Assembly (NCBI GenBank): GCA_015272195.1 | Contig: JACYMC010000069.1 | Coordinates: 1-48,074 of the forward strand | Length of the DNA stretch: 48,074 bases | Direction: 5' to 3' | Origin: Candidatus Sericytochromatia bacterium | Lineage (GTDB): Bacteria > Cyanobacteriota > Sericytochromatia > UBA7694 | Part shown: in pieces, positions 1 to 8,801 of the stretch | Numbering within the stretch: position 1 is the first letter of the stretch | Layout of the letters: each line of letters starts with the position of its first letter | Notes under the pieces: generated by a model | What the model saw: the letters and a program-made list of their open reading frames with translations, nothing else | Databases searched by the model: none | Told to the model about the DNA's origin: nothing | Translations under genes and position numbers: made by a program

Positions 1-96
1 CCCGGCTGCAGTGCGGGTTTGCTGCCTGCATTATACGTCAAGACGCTTCAGCCTATGCGATAATACCTGCACATCCTATTTCAGCAGGAGGTCTTT

Positions 97-1182
97 ATGC
101 CATCCAAAACCCCATCAGCTGCCGTTGAACCCGAAACCCTCGTACGGATTTACGAAAAAATGCTGCTGAGCCGCCAGCTCGACGAGATTCTGGCCCAGAC
201 CCGCCTGCTGGGCAACCCCTTTTATATCGGCTCGACCTTCGAAGAACCCCTGGTCATTCTGGGCATGCTGATGGAAGTCGGCAGCGGTCTGGAACACGAT
301 GTGCTCGCAGCTTACTACCGCTCCCTGCCCATTCTGGTCGGCATGGGCATGGAGCCTGCCGCCTTTATGCGCCAGGCTGCCATGCGCCAGAGCGATCCCT
401 TTTCAGCCGGTCGCCAGATGGTCAACCATTTTTCAGAGCCCGAGCTGAACGTGATGCCCGTGTCTTCCTGCGTAACGGTTCAGGCCGGCAAAGGGTTTGG
501 CGCGGCCCTGGTGCAAAAAATGCAGGCCCGCAAACCGGTGCTGACCGTGGTACATATCGGTGATGCGATGTGTGCCGAGGCCGACTACTGGGTCATGCTG
601 CAGGAAATGGTGCTGCGTGAACTGCCCGTACTGGTGGTCATCAGCAATAACGCTGCCGGGATTCACACCCCTTACGATCAGGGCTCCGCTGCCGCCTGCC
701 AGAGCGCATGGGGGGTCGGCGTTCAGATTGCCGGCGCTGCCGTGCCCGAAGACAAAAACCTCTTGCGCTATCTGCAAAGCTACACTCCCCAGCTGCCCAT
801 TCCTGAGGTCAAATATGTGCCCGCTCCCCGTCCGGGCTGGCAGATTGTGGACGGCAGCGACGTGCTGTCGGTTTACCGTTCTGCACGGGTCGCGTTTGAC
901 TATGTGCGCCAACAGCGCAAACCCTTTGTGCTGGAATACCGCACCGAACGCGGACGTCACCATTCGTCTTCGAGCAACCCATCAGGTCAGATTCTGGAAG
1001 CCGTGCAGGACAAAGACCCCCTGGTCATGTTTGAAACCGAGCTCCAGGCGCAAAAAATTCTGAGTGCCGAGCAGCTGCAAACCCTTAAAAATAATCTCCA
1101 GTCTGAGCTGCAGCATCTGATCAGCCAGGTCAAAACAGAGCCTCCGGCCGAAGACGCTCGCAGCGGCATGTATTACGCCTGA
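97..1182 (+). CDS. 2-oxoacid dehydrogenase E1 component, alpha subunit (branched-chain/pyruvate type)
   Basis: Thiamine-diphosphate-dependent E1 alpha subunit of a 2-oxoacid dehydrogenase complex, which decarboxylates pyruvate or a branched-chain 2-oxoacid and passes the acyl group to E2. The TPP/Mg motif runs from GDAMCAEAD (about residue 155) to NN (about 184-185), the usual spacing, but the third position is A where the family has G. The stretch around GRQM, LNVMPVSS and Q resembles the branched-chain (BCKDH) type more than PdhA. Length (361 aa) is normal. The ATG follows a strong Shine-Dalgarno (AGGAGG, 86-91). No beta subunit, E2 or E3 lies nearby. A hairpin terminator follows. Family sure; substrate uncertain. 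Confidence 0.85.
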   Translation: MPSKTPSAAVEPETLVRIYEKMLLSRQLDEILAQTRLLGNPFYIGSTFEEPLVILGMLMEVGSGLEHDVLAAYYRSLPILVGMGMEPAAFMRQAAMRQSDPFSAGRQMVNHFSEPELNVMPVSSCVTVQAGKGFGAALVQKMQARKPVLTVVHIGDAMCAEADYWVMLQEMVLRELPVLVVISNNAAGIHTPYDQGSAAACQSAWGVGVQIAGAAVPEDKNLLRYLQSYTPQLPIPEVKYVPAPRPGWQIVDGSDVLSVYRSARVAFDYVRQQRKPFVLEYRTERGRHHSSSSNPSGQILEAVQDKDPLVMFETELQAQKILSAEQLQTLKNNLQSELQHLISQVKTEPPAEDARSGMYYA

Positions 1183-1206
1183 CGCTGAACAGCTCTGAGT
1201 CAGACA

Positions 1207-1240
1207 AAAACCGGCCTTTTCTCAACGAAAGGCCGGCTTT
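1207..1240. terminator. bidirectional hairpin terminator
   Basis: A hairpin with arms at about 1208-1219 and 1228-1239 (core AAACCGGCCTTT / AAAGGCCGGCTTT) and a short loop. A-rich and T-rich flanks on both sides suit termination of the E1 alpha gene (+) and of the convergent cobalamin adenosyltransferase gene (-). Confidence 0.8.
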
Positions 1241-1262
1241 AGGGGTTGAGGATGCGCGCGGC

Positions 1263-1808
1263 TCAATCAGGTTTTTGCCAGGGAATATCTGGCTGGCCCA
1301 GTTGATGGTTGGCCGCCCGTGCAGCCACAAAAAACCAGTCTGACAAACGGTTCAGAAAAACCTGCACCTGGGGATTGATTTGGCTGTCCGTCTGCTGCAG
1401 CGAGACCACCAGCCGTTCCGCCCGGCGACAGACCGTGCGGGCCAGATGCAGATACGCAGCCAGGGGGCTGCCACCAGGGAGAATAAACTGGGTCAGCGGG
1501 GACAACGCGGCTTCCAGGGCGTCAATATCTGTCTCCAGTTCAGCAACATGCTGCGCCGTCACCCGTGGGATGTGCGCTGATTCCACCGGCGAAGCGAGAT
1601 CAGAGCCCACCACAAACAAGAGATTCTGCAGATGGGCCAGAAAAGCATCCAGTGGGAGGCTCTGACTGACTGTCCGGGCCAGCCCCAGCACCGCATTGCA
1701 TTCGTCAACGGTGCCATAGGCCTGAATCCGCAAGGCGTCTTTGCTGACGCGCTGGCCGCCCCAGAGAGCGGTTTCACCATGATCACCGGTTTTGGTATAA
1801 ATTTTCAT
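1263..1808 (-). CDS. cob(I)alamin adenosyltransferase, PduO type
   Basis: ATP:cob(I)alamin adenosyltransferase of the PduO/MMAB family, which makes adenosylcobalamin in the cytoplasm. The N-terminal KIYTKTGDHGETALWGG and RVSKDALRIQAYGTVDECNA segments form the ATP site. LPGGSPLAAYLHLARTVCRR (with AER following) and LNRLSDWFFVAAR are the family's later signatures. The length of 181 aa is typical. It is a single gene, convergent with the E1 alpha gene. Adenosylcobalamin is the cofactor of methylmalonyl-CoA mutase, whose small subunit is encoded at 26128-27870, so the two probably serve the same pathway (inference). Confidence 0.93.
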   Translation of the reverse strand: MKIYTKTGDHGETALWGGQRVSKDALRIQAYGTVDECNAVLGLARTVSQSLPLDAFLAHLQNLLFVVGSDLASPVESAHIPRVTAQHVAELETDIDALEAALSPLTQFILPGGSPLAAYLHLARTVCRRAERLVVSLQQTDSQINPQVQVFLNRLSDWFFVAARAANHQLGQPDIPWQKPD

Positions 1809-1971
1809 AGAAGCCTCATCGTTTTCAGGGTGCTTATGCTCTCTTTTATACTGTCAGTCATAGGCTGGCTGCCAGTGGCTTGGTCAAAATACCCGGCAAA
1901 ATACAGTGACCCAAAAGCCGGCTGCTCCTGTTAAACTGAGCAAAACCGTGGTTTAACAACAAAGAAGATTT

Positions 1972-3453
1972 ATGTCAGAAACATCCCCACCTGAAACAGG
2001 CGCCACTCAACATCCTGACCCCTTAGTCAGTAATCCACCGCCTGATAACGACATTTCACAACGTCTGCTGCGCATTAGCCTGCGCCGTCTCTGGCGTTAT
2101 ATCCACCATCTTTTTCACCTTAAAGAAGATGCCGACGAAGAAAGCACCATCAACGATATCAAGCGTTCGATTGAGTTTCGGGGGGCCAATCTCTGGGCCC
2201 TGATCTTTGCCGTCCTGCTGGCATCAGTCGGCCTGAACGTTAACTCCACTGCTGTGATTATCGGCGCCATGCTGATTTCCCCGTTGATGGGGCCGATCAT
2301 GGGCATTGGCCTGGCCCTCGGCACCAACGATATTGACCTCTATAAGCGCTCGCTGCGTAACCTGCTGGTGGCCGTGGTCATTTCGGTTTTGACCTCGACC
2401 CTTTATTTTCTGATCACCCCACTGCACGAAGCCCAGTCCGAGTTGTTGGCCCGCACACGGCCCACTATTTTTGACGTCCTGATCGCCATTTTTGGCGGAT
2501 CGATTGGCATTATTGCCTCCTCACGCAAAGAAAAAACCAACGCCATACCCGGTGTGGCCATTGCCACAGCCCTGATGCCGCCGCTGTGTACCGCTGGCTA
2601 TGGTCTGGCCACCGCCCAGTGGGCCTACTTCTTTGGCGCCTTTTATCTGTTTTTTATCAACTCGGTCTTTATCTGCCTGTCTACCCTGGTGGTGGTCCGC
2701 TATCTGCGGTTTCAAAAAGTCTCATTTGTAGATCCTGAACGCGAAAAAAAAGTGCGGGTCTATATTGCCCTGTTTGCCTTTTTTACGATCCTGCCCAGCC
2801 TTTACGTGGCCTGGGAAGTAGTGCAGGAAACCTTTTTTAAATCACGCGCCCAGCAGTTTATTGCCGAGAACTTCGATTTTCCCGATACCCAGATTATTAA
2901 AACCGAGCTGGACTTTCATCGCCAGGGCTCAGAAATTCGCCTGACCCTGATCGGTGAGCCGATCAGCCCGGAGGATCAACAGCAACTCTTGCGTCGGCTG
3001 CCACAGTATCAGCTCTTTAATACCGAGCTCAAGCTGGCCCAGCCCAACAAAGGATCCACTGATTTTGAAAGAGAGTTCAGCGCCCTGAACCAGCAGCTGC
3101 GTGTGGGCATTGTTGAAGATCTCTACAAAAAAAATGCCGAGCTGCTGCAGCAAAAAGAAGCCGAACTGCTCAAAAAGAACAACCAGCTCAAAGCTCTGGA
3201 ACAGGAACTGCTGCAGTTAAAAAGCGATGCGTTTCCCGTCGCACAGATCTCAGCCGAACTGGAAACCCAGTTTAAAGGCATCGAAAGCATCAGCCTGGAA
3301 AAGGTACGCCGGGTGCGCAACAAGCAACTCGAAGAAGTACCCATCGCCCTGGTCAAATGGCAGCTGGCTGCCAGTCTGGCAGACAAAAACCGGCTGCAGA
3401 ACTTTTTACGGGTCCGCCTGGAAGAACCCAAGTTGGAAGTGCTGAATTACTGA
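1972..3453 (+). CDS. DUF389 family membrane protein with C-terminal coiled coil
   Basis: Multi-pass inner-membrane protein of the DUF389 (uncharacterised hydrophobic domain) family, function unknown. Residues about 60-270 carry the family core, including NSTAVIIGAMLISPLMGPIM, and roughly six hydrophobic segments. The C-terminal 200 residues are soluble, with a Lys/Glu/Gln-rich coiled coil at about 385-425 (KKNAELLQQKEAELLKKN). The start is supported by AAGAAG 5-10 nt upstream. The gene stops 2 nt before the convergent stop of the next gene, with no visible terminator between them. Family assignment is firm; role is not known. Confidence 0.85.
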   Translation: MSETSPPETGATQHPDPLVSNPPPDNDISQRLLRISLRRLWRYIHHLFHLKEDADEESTINDIKRSIEFRGANLWALIFAVLLASVGLNVNSTAVIIGAMLISPLMGPIMGIGLALGTNDIDLYKRSLRNLLVAVVISVLTSTLYFLITPLHEAQSELLARTRPTIFDVLIAIFGGSIGIIASSRKEKTNAIPGVAIATALMPPLCTAGYGLATAQWAYFFGAFYLFFINSVFICLSTLVVVRYLRFQKVSFVDPEREKKVRVYIALFAFFTILPSLYVAWEVVQETFFKSRAQQFIAENFDFPDTQIIKTELDFHRQGSEIRLTLIGEPISPEDQQQLLRRLPQYQLFNTELKLAQPNKGSTDFEREFSALNQQLRVGIVEDLYKKNAELLQQKEAELLKKNNQLKALEQELLQLKSDAFPVAQISAELETQFKGIESISLEKVRRVRNKQLEEVPIALVKWQLAASLADKNRLQNFLRVRLEEPKLEVLNY

Positions 3454-3455
3454 GC

Positions 3456-4256
3456 CTAGAAGGTCCACTCATCCGTGGCTTTGGGCTTGGGCGCAGCCGG
3501 TTTAAGATTCTGCACCCGGTTTACCGCAGGCGGACTGTTGCCAGCAGGTGGTTTTTGCCCTGGGGCTTTGGCCACACCAGGTTTTAGCTGGGGTGGCGCA
3601 GGCTTTTGGCCGGCTTTTTTAAAGCCTGCAGGCGCTTTGCGTTTTTCTTCGGCGGTCAGAATCTGCTTTTTTTTCTGAGCGTCTGAACGCTGATCCTGCT
3701 CGGCTCCGCCCCCCGAAGCACCATCACCCCCAAACATATCTTCCAGCGACGTGAACTCACCTTCCTGCTCTTCTTTGCGCACCCGTTTACCTGACTGCAG
3801 GGTGCTGCGGCGCACCGTATCTTCGGTATGATCAGATGTTTTGCTCTGGTACGAAGCCTGCATGCTGCCAGCGGCCTGCTGAGCGGCGAGATTCTGAGCC
3901 TGGGGCTGGGGTGCAGCCTGCTGGGGCTGTGCTTCGGGCACATGATGGGCTGCCAGAGCCGAAGCCAGGGCCGAACCCATGGCCGGACGCTGTAACATGC
4001 TCAGCTGGGGCTTTTGCTCCGGCATCTGGGCTGGCTGCTGCTGAATCAATTGATGAATCTGGGCTTTGGCTGTGTCTGAGGTCAGGCGCTGGGCCACCTG
4101 GGCCCCCAGACTGGTCTGGGTGGGCATGGGCTGAAAGCGCGCCACGTCTTGCGTCTGTGAAGCCGCCTGCTGCTGAACGGGCTGGGGCCTGGCAGCCGCC
4201 TGCTGGGCCTGAATCTGCGGGGGAATAAAACCACCCCCACCCTGAATACTGGGCAT
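3456..4256 (-). CDS. hypothetical Pro/Gln/Ala-rich, probably disordered protein
   Basis: Unrecognised 266-aa protein. The first 140 residues are dominated by Gln, Ala and Pro. The middle has a short acidic patch (GEFTSLEDMFGGDGASGGG), and the C-terminal 80 residues are Lys/Pro/Ala-rich and basic, ending in ATDEWTF. There is no signal peptide or membrane segment, so it is probably an intrinsically disordered cytoplasmic scaffold or adaptor. Its ATG overlaps the stop of the upstream TPR gene by one base (TGATG), which suggests translational coupling and a shared function. Function is otherwise unknown. Confidence 0.6.
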   Translation of the reverse strand: MPSIQGGGGFIPPQIQAQQAAARPQPVQQQAASQTQDVARFQPMPTQTSLGAQVAQRLTSDTAKAQIHQLIQQQPAQMPEQKPQLSMLQRPAMGSALASALAAHHVPEAQPQQAAPQPQAQNLAAQQAAGSMQASYQSKTSDHTEDTVRRSTLQSGKRVRKEEQEGEFTSLEDMFGGDGASGGGAEQDQRSDAQKKKQILTAEEKRKAPAGFKKAGQKPAPPQLKPGVAKAPGQKPPAGNSPPAVNRVQNLKPAAPKPKATDEWTF

Positions 4257-5143
4257 CAGTCCACTCCTTCCATGGCGAGCTGAAAAGCTTCAACCACCTC
4301 AATCAGCTGCTGGTAATGCGAGTCAAGGGTCCGAATATTCAGGCCTTCGCGCTCCAGCACATCAAGCTCATCCGCCAGAGCATCACAATTGTCGAGCAGA
4401 ATATCGGCATAGGTGCAAAACATACCCGTTTCGCCAGCTTCGAGGGCATTCAGGTACTGACGGGTCAAACGGGTATTTTCGAGAATTTTATCGTCGAGTC
4501 GGGTCAGGCGCTCTGACTGACGCAGGGCCTGATGATAAGCCATAATGCGGTCCTGAACCGGCCCCAGTTCACAGGTCAGCATCACGCGTTCATGAAAAGC
4601 CTGCAGGTCGTCGATGGCCGCCAGCACGGCTTCATAATCACTTTCCCAGCCCTGCAGACGCTCCTGCAGACGCTCCACCGCATGGGGATTGACCGAAGCC
4701 GCCAGGGTGGCTGTATTTTCACTTTTCACCTTTTCGAGCAAGCCCTGAATCTCTGTCTGTAAAGCCCGATAAGCCTGGGGTTCTGGTTGTTCTGCCACAG
4801 GCCCTGCAGACTGTGGCTTGCCTGTAATCTGTTTGATCAGCGCATGCACATCAGGATGGGCCGGATTGGTGCGCAGCCCCTGCTCCAGATACTGCAGGGC
4901 CCGTTGCTGGTCACCCAGAATCCAGAGCAAATAGGCCATGCCCACATAAGCCTCTGTCTGCTGACGATTGTACTTAATGGCTTCAATAAATGCGTCACAG
5001 GCTTCTGTCAGCAGGGCTTTGTCCTGATACTGATCCTCTTCTGCCAGCAGCATGCATTCCACGCCCCGTGAAAGATAGTTCTGGCTCTCTTCATGACGGT
5101 AACGTGTGTTGGGGTTAAGGGTTTCAGCAGTTGGATGAGACAT
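4256..5143 (-). CDS. TPR-repeat protein
   Basis: Cytoplasmic protein with two to three tetratricopeptide repeats in the N-terminal half. QTEAYVGMAYLLWILGDQQR and the ALQYLEQGLRTNPAHPDV segment show the usual small/large residue pattern. The C-terminal half (about 115-290) is helical and probably a coiled coil. The start is set at the ATG at 5143 (MSHPTAETLN) because a consensus promoter lies directly in front of it (TTGAAA-16-TATAAT), so the 27 codons upstream of it in the same frame could not be transcribed. It is coupled to the disordered protein downstream. Partners are unknown. Confidence 0.72.
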   Translation of the reverse strand: MSHPTAETLNPNTRYRHEESQNYLSRGVECMLLAEEDQYQDKALLTEACDAFIEAIKYNRQQTEAYVGMAYLLWILGDQQRALQYLEQGLRTNPAHPDVHALIKQITGKPQSAGPVAEQPEPQAYRALQTEIQGLLEKVKSENTATLAASVNPHAVERLQERLQGWESDYEAVLAAIDDLQAFHERVMLTCELGPVQDRIMAYHQALRQSERLTRLDDKILENTRLTRQYLNALEAGETGMFCTYADILLDNCDALADELDVLEREGLNIRTLDSHYQQLIEVVEAFQLAMEGVD

Positions 5144-5150
5144 GAGTTTA

Positions 5151-5178
5151 ATTATACGCTTTTCAGCTGGAATTTCAA
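5151..5178 (-). promoter_or_regulatory. promoter giving a probably leaderless TPR-gene mRNA
   Basis: On the minus strand, TTGAAA (5178-5173) and TATAAT (5156-5151) are separated by 16 nt. Transcription would begin about 7 nt after the -10, at or one base before the ATG at 5143. There is no room for a Shine-Dalgarno sequence, so the mRNA would be leaderless. Confidence 0.6.
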
Positions 5179-5226
5179 TTCCCGGCAGAGGACAAAGCGC
5201 ACAGAAGCTAAAAAGATTAAGCAAAG

Positions 5227-5269
5227 GTTAATTGAGCGTTAATTTTTCGCTTTCGTCACAAGAATGTGA
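5227..5269 (+). promoter_or_regulatory. candidate operators upstream of EF-hand lipoprotein
   Basis: Two exact GTTAATT heptamers (5227-5233 and 5238-5244) lie 11 bp apart on the same face of the helix, the geometry used by OmpR/PhoB-family regulators. Just downstream is an inverted repeat TCACA-N4-TGTGA (5256-5269). Both lie between the divergent TPR and EF-hand genes and could control either one. A TTGACA at 5288-5293 could be a -35 for the lipoprotein gene, but its -10 is poor. Confidence 0.35.
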
Positions 5270-5343
5270 TCTTGAGAGGCGATAATTTTGACAGTGAACT
5301 CCCCCTACCAATTTTTAAAAGTGTTTAAGAGGTTTGTCAGAAA

Positions 5344-5988
5344 ATGAAAAAAGTCATGATTTTGCTCGCCACAACATCTTTGCTCGCAGCCTGCGGCGGC
5401 CCCCAGATGATGCCCAACGCCCAGATGATGGGTGCCCGTCCCCAGCCCCTGATGATGGCACAGAACGCCGCCATGCAACAGCCCAATCAAATCGGCGTGC
5501 AGTCCATCACCGGCATCTACAAAGAACTGCAGCGCTCCATTGAGGCCAACTTTGCCGCTAAAGACGGTAACAAAGACGGTACCATTACTCCCAACGAGTT
5601 CCCCGTGGAAAGCCCCGAAGATTTTAACCACTTCCGCCGCCTGGACAGCAACCGTGACGGTCAGCTTTCCAAGGGTGAAATGTCAACCGGCTTCCTGGGC
5701 AAAGCCGTGGATATTTTTCAGATCAAAGCCACTGCCTCTTTTGTCTTTCATGAGCTGGATGCCGATGGCAATAAGCGTCTGACCAAAACCGAAGCTGGGG
5801 CCAGCCGGATTCCGGGTGTGGCAGCCAATTTCGACAGCTATCTGACCAAAGTATGGTGGAGTGGCAAGCAGCGCGACTATCTGCGCAAAACCGACTTCGA
5901 AAATCTGATGGCCTTCGCACTGACCAATCCTGGTGCAGCCAACGGTGTTTCTGCTGAATATATTCCCGACGAAGTGATTGCACAATAA
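5344..5988 (+). CDS. EF-hand calcium-binding lipoprotein
   Basis: Secreted lipoprotein of 214 aa. A signal peptide (MKKVMILLATTSLLAAC) ends in a lipobox with the lipid-bearing Cys at residue 17. A Met/Gln/Pro-rich linker follows. Three EF-hand loops are visible: residues 74-85 (DGNKDGTITPNE) and 101-112 (DSNRDGQLSKGE) have canonical ligands, while 139-150 (DADGNKRLTKTE) lacks the usual Gly at position 6. It probably binds Ca2+ at the cell envelope; partners are unknown. AAGAGG (5327-5332) lies 11 nt upstream of the ATG. A perfect hairpin terminator follows. Confidence 0.85.
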   Translation: MKKVMILLATTSLLAACGGPQMMPNAQMMGARPQPLMMAQNAAMQQPNQIGVQSITGIYKELQRSIEANFAAKDGNKDGTITPNEFPVESPEDFNHFRRLDSNRDGQLSKGEMSTGFLGKAVDIFQIKATASFVFHELDADGNKRLTKTEAGASRIPGVAANFDSYLTKVWWSGKQRDYLRKTDFENLMAFALTNPGAANGVSAEYIPDEVIAQ

Positions 5989-6020
5989 GACAACACCACC
6001 GTTAAGCCTCACTTTTAAAG

Positions 6021-6060
6021 ACCACCCGGCGGGTTCAGATGAACCCGCCGGGTGGTGTTT
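6021..6060 (+). terminator. Rho-independent terminator of the EF-hand lipoprotein gene
   Basis: A perfect 16-bp GC-rich stem (arms 6021-6036 and 6041-6056) with a 4-nt loop, followed by GTTTTG. This isolates the lipoprotein gene from clpC. Confidence 0.88.
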
Positions 6061-6195
6061 TGAGTGGCTTTTACGGCAACAATTCAGGGCAAGTCGGCTC
6101 AAGTGCTATCGGAAAGCCCGACTCTGGTATAAAATAAGGTAAATAGTTAAGCTCATTTAATCCATGACAGAAACAAACTCGAGGAGCCTACCAAG

Positions 6196-8676
6196 ATGTT
6201 CGAGCGGTTTACTGAAAAAGCCATTAAGGTGATTATGCTGGCCCAGGAAGAGGCCCGCCGCCTGGGGCACAACTTTGTCGGCACAGAGCAGATTTTGCTC
6301 GGGCTGATTGGTGAGGGAACCGGCATTGCTGCCAAAACCCTGAAAAGTTTAGGGGTCACGCTACGCGACGCCCGCGTGGAAGTCGAAAAAATCATTGGCC
6401 GGGGTTCAGGCTTTGTGGCCGTGGAGATCCCCTTCACTCCCAGAGCCAAACGCGTGCTGGAGCTTTCATGGGATGAAGCCCGCCAGCTCGGCCACAACTA
6501 TATTGGTACCGAGCACCTGCTGCTGGGGCTGATTCGCGAAGGCGAAGGCGTTGCCGTACGCGTGCTTGAAAACGTGGGCGTGGAACTTTCCCGCATCCGC
6601 TCTACCGTGATTCGCATGCTGGGCGAAACCACCGCCTCATCCACCAGCCAGGCCCGCAGCAAAACGCCCACGCTGGACGAGTTTGGCACCAACCTCACCC
6701 AGCTGGCTGAAGACAACCGGCTGGACCCGGTCATTGGCCGCGAAAAAGAAATCCAGCGCGTGATCGAGATTCTGGGCCGGCGCACCAAAAATAACCCGGT
6801 GCTGATCGGCGAGCCCGGCGTGGGCAAAACCGCCATCGCCGAAGGGCTGGCCCAGATGATCAATGCCGCCAACGTACCCGATACCCTGACCGACAAGCGG
6901 GTGGTGATGCTGGATATTGGCTCACTGGTGGCCGGTACCAAATACCGTGGTGAATTTGAGGAGCGCCTCAAAAAAATCATGGAAGAAATCCGCAATGCTG
7001 GCAACATCATCCTGGTGATCGATGAAATGCACACCCTGATTGGTGCAGGTGCTGCTGAGGGCGCGGTGGATGCTGCCAATATCCTCAAGCCGGCTCTCGC
7101 CCGTGGCGATTTACAGTGTATTGGAGCCACCACCCTGGATGAGTACCGCAAGCACATCGAGCGCGATGCTGCCCTGGAGCGCCGTTTTCAACCGGTGACG
7201 GTGGATCAGCCCAGCGTGGAAGACACCATTTCGATTCTCTGGGGTCTGCGCGACCGCTACGAGGCTTACCATAAGCTTAAAATCTCTGATGAAGCCCTGG
7301 TGGCTGCCGCCCGGTTGGCCGATCGCTATATTTCAGATCGCTTCCTGCCCGATAAGGCCATCGACCTGATGGACGAAGCTTCCTCCAAAGTGCGTCTGCG
7401 CAACTCCCTGTTGCCGCCGGAAGCCAAAGAGCTTGAAAAAGAGCTCAAAGAGCTGATCAAAGAAAAAGACGCCGCCATCCGGGATCATGACTTTGAAAAA
7501 GCCGGCGACCTGCGCGACAAAGAGCAGGCCATCCGGGATCAGATCCGCGAGCTGACCCTGGAGTGGAAAGAAGAAAAAGGCCAGTCTCCCCAGCTCGTGG
7601 TGACCGAAGAAAATATCGCTGAAGTCGTGGCCGGCTGGACCAAGATCCCCGTCTCCAAGCTGACCGAAGGCGAAACCGAACGTCTGTTGAAAATGGAAGC
7701 CGTGCTGCACCAGCGCATCATTGGACAGGAAGAGGCCGTGACCTCTATTTCCAAAGCCATCCGCCGCACCCGTGCCGGGCTCAAAAGCCCCAAACGTCCC
7801 ATTGGCGCCTTTATCTTCTCCGGCCCCAGCGGCGTGGGCAAAACCGAGTTGGCCAAAGTTCTGGCCTCCTTCTACTTCGGCAATGAAGACGCCCTGATCC
7901 GGGTGGATATGTCCGAATTTATGGAGCGCCACTCTGTCTCCAAGCTGATCGGTTCGCCGCCAGGCTATGTTGGCTTTCAGGAAGGCGGACAGCTGACCGA
8001 ACAGGTTCGCCGCAAGCCTTACTCCGTGATCCTGTTTGATGAAATCGAAAAGGCCCACCCGGACACCTTTAACGTGCTGCTGCAGATTATGGAAGACGGC
8101 CGCCTGAGCGACTCCCGTGGCCGCGTGGTGGACTTTAAAAACACCATTCTGATTCTGACCAGCAATATTGGTGCCCGCGCCATCGAAAAAGGCGGCGGTG
8201 GCCTCGGCTTCAGCACGGGTTCCGGCAGCGAAGACGACGAACGCTATAACCGCATCCGCGAGCGGGTAATGGACGAGCTGAAGCAAAACTTCAGACCTGA
8301 ATTCCTGAACCGTGTTTCTGACACCATTGTCTTTCACCCCCTCAAAAAAGAGGAAATCAAAGAAATCGTCGATATTATGCTCGAAGAAGTGGTTGCTCGC
8401 CTCAAAGAAGCCGATGTCGAAATGCACTTTGATGAAAGCGTCAAAGACATGCTGGCCAAAGAAGGCTATGACGAAAAATCAGGCGCCCGTCCGCTGCGCC
8501 GGACCATCTCCAAGCTGGTTGAGGATCCGCTCTCAGAAGACCTGCTGCTGGGCAAAATACCACTCAATAAGCCGATTGTGCTCAAAGCGCGCGAAGATAA
8601 CTCAATCTATTATGAGGACTACGTGCCCGCTGAAAGCAACGAAGAGGCCAAAGAGCCTGTCGAAAGCGTCAGCTAA
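6196..8676 (+). CDS. clpC: ClpC, ATP-dependent Clp protease ATP-binding subunit
   Basis: AAA+ unfoldase that feeds proteins to ClpP and acts as a chaperone in the cytoplasm. Two Clp_N repeats occupy residues 1-145. The first AAA module has Walker A GEPGVGKT at about 205. A UVR motif in the linker (about 430-465, [20 protein letters not shown]) separates ClpC from ClpA and ClpB. The second AAA module has Walker A GPSGVGKT at about 543 and the GYVGF pore loop. Length (826 aa) is that of cyanobacterial and Gram-positive ClpC. GAGGAG (6180-6185) precedes the ATG and a terminator follows the stop. No clpP or mcsAB lies nearby. Confidence 0.97.
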   Translation: MFERFTEKAIKVIMLAQEEARRLGHNFVGTEQILLGLIGEGTGIAAKTLKSLGVTLRDARVEVEKIIGRGSGFVAVEIPFTPRAKRVLELSWDEARQLGHNYIGTEHLLLGLIREGEGVAVRVLENVGVELSRIRSTVIRMLGETTASSTSQARSKTPTLDEFGTNLTQLAEDNRLDPVIGREKEIQRVIEILGRRTKNNPVLIGEPGVGKTAIAEGLAQMINAANVPDTLTDKRVVMLDIGSLVAGTKYRGEFEERLKKIMEEIRNAGNIILVIDEMHTLIGAGAAEGAVDAANILKPALARGDLQCIGATTLDEYRKHIERDAALERRFQPVTVDQPSVEDTISILWGLRDRYEAYHKLKISDEALVAAARLADRYISDRFLPDKAIDLMDEASSKVRLRNSLLPPEAKELEKELKELIKEKDAAIRDHDFEKAGDLRDKEQAIRDQIRELTLEWKEEKGQSPQLVVTEENIAEVVAGWTKIPVSKLTEGETERLLKMEAVLHQRIIGQEEAVTSISKAIRRTRAGLKSPKRPIGAFIFSGPSGVGKTELAKVLASFYFGNEDALIRVDMSEFMERHSVSKLIGSPPGYVGFQEGGQLTEQVRRKPYSVILFDEIEKAHPDTFNVLLQIMEDGRLSDSRGRVVDFKNTILILTSNIGARAIEKGGGGLGFSTGSGSEDDERYNRIRERVMDELKQNFRPEFLNRVSDTIVFHPLKKEEIKEIVDIMLEEVVARLKEADVEMHFDESVKDMLAKEGYDEKSGARPLRRTISKLVEDPLSEDLLLGKIPLNKPIVLKAREDNSIYYEDYVPAESNEEAKEPVESVS

Positions 8677-8693
8677 GGACAGACGATTCCCAT

Positions 8694-8727
8694 AAGCCCT
8701 CGCCTGTTTGGCGGGGGCTTACTTTTT
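8694..8727 (+). terminator. Rho-independent terminator of clpC
   Basis: An 11-bp stem (arms 8694-8704 and 8710-8720, one G-U pair) with a TGTTT loop, followed by ACTTTTT. Confidence 0.88.
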
Positions 8728-8758
8728 AACGCAACTTACTGCCTGCGCCCCAGACCGG

Positions 8759-8776
8759 GTTGCTTGTACAAGCAAC
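8759..8776. repeat. perfect 18-bp palindrome
   Basis: GTTGCTTGTACAAGCAAC is an exact palindrome lying between the clpC terminator and the stop of the convergent DUF58 gene. It could be the stem of a DUF58 terminator, although no T-run follows on the minus strand, or a dimeric regulator site. Confidence 0.5.
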
Positions 8777-8801
8777 TGACAACACCGTTTTTCAGCGCCT
8801 A

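Noticed and set aside
5256-5269. CRP site
   Set aside because: The half-sites are in the order TCACA-N4-TGTGA, the reverse of the CRP order TGTGA-N6-TCACA.
7333-8427. Long minus-strand open frame (364 codons) inside clpC
   Set aside because: It is the antisense shadow of a strongly conserved gene, is rich in Phe, Gly and His from reversed codons, and has no Shine-Dalgarno.
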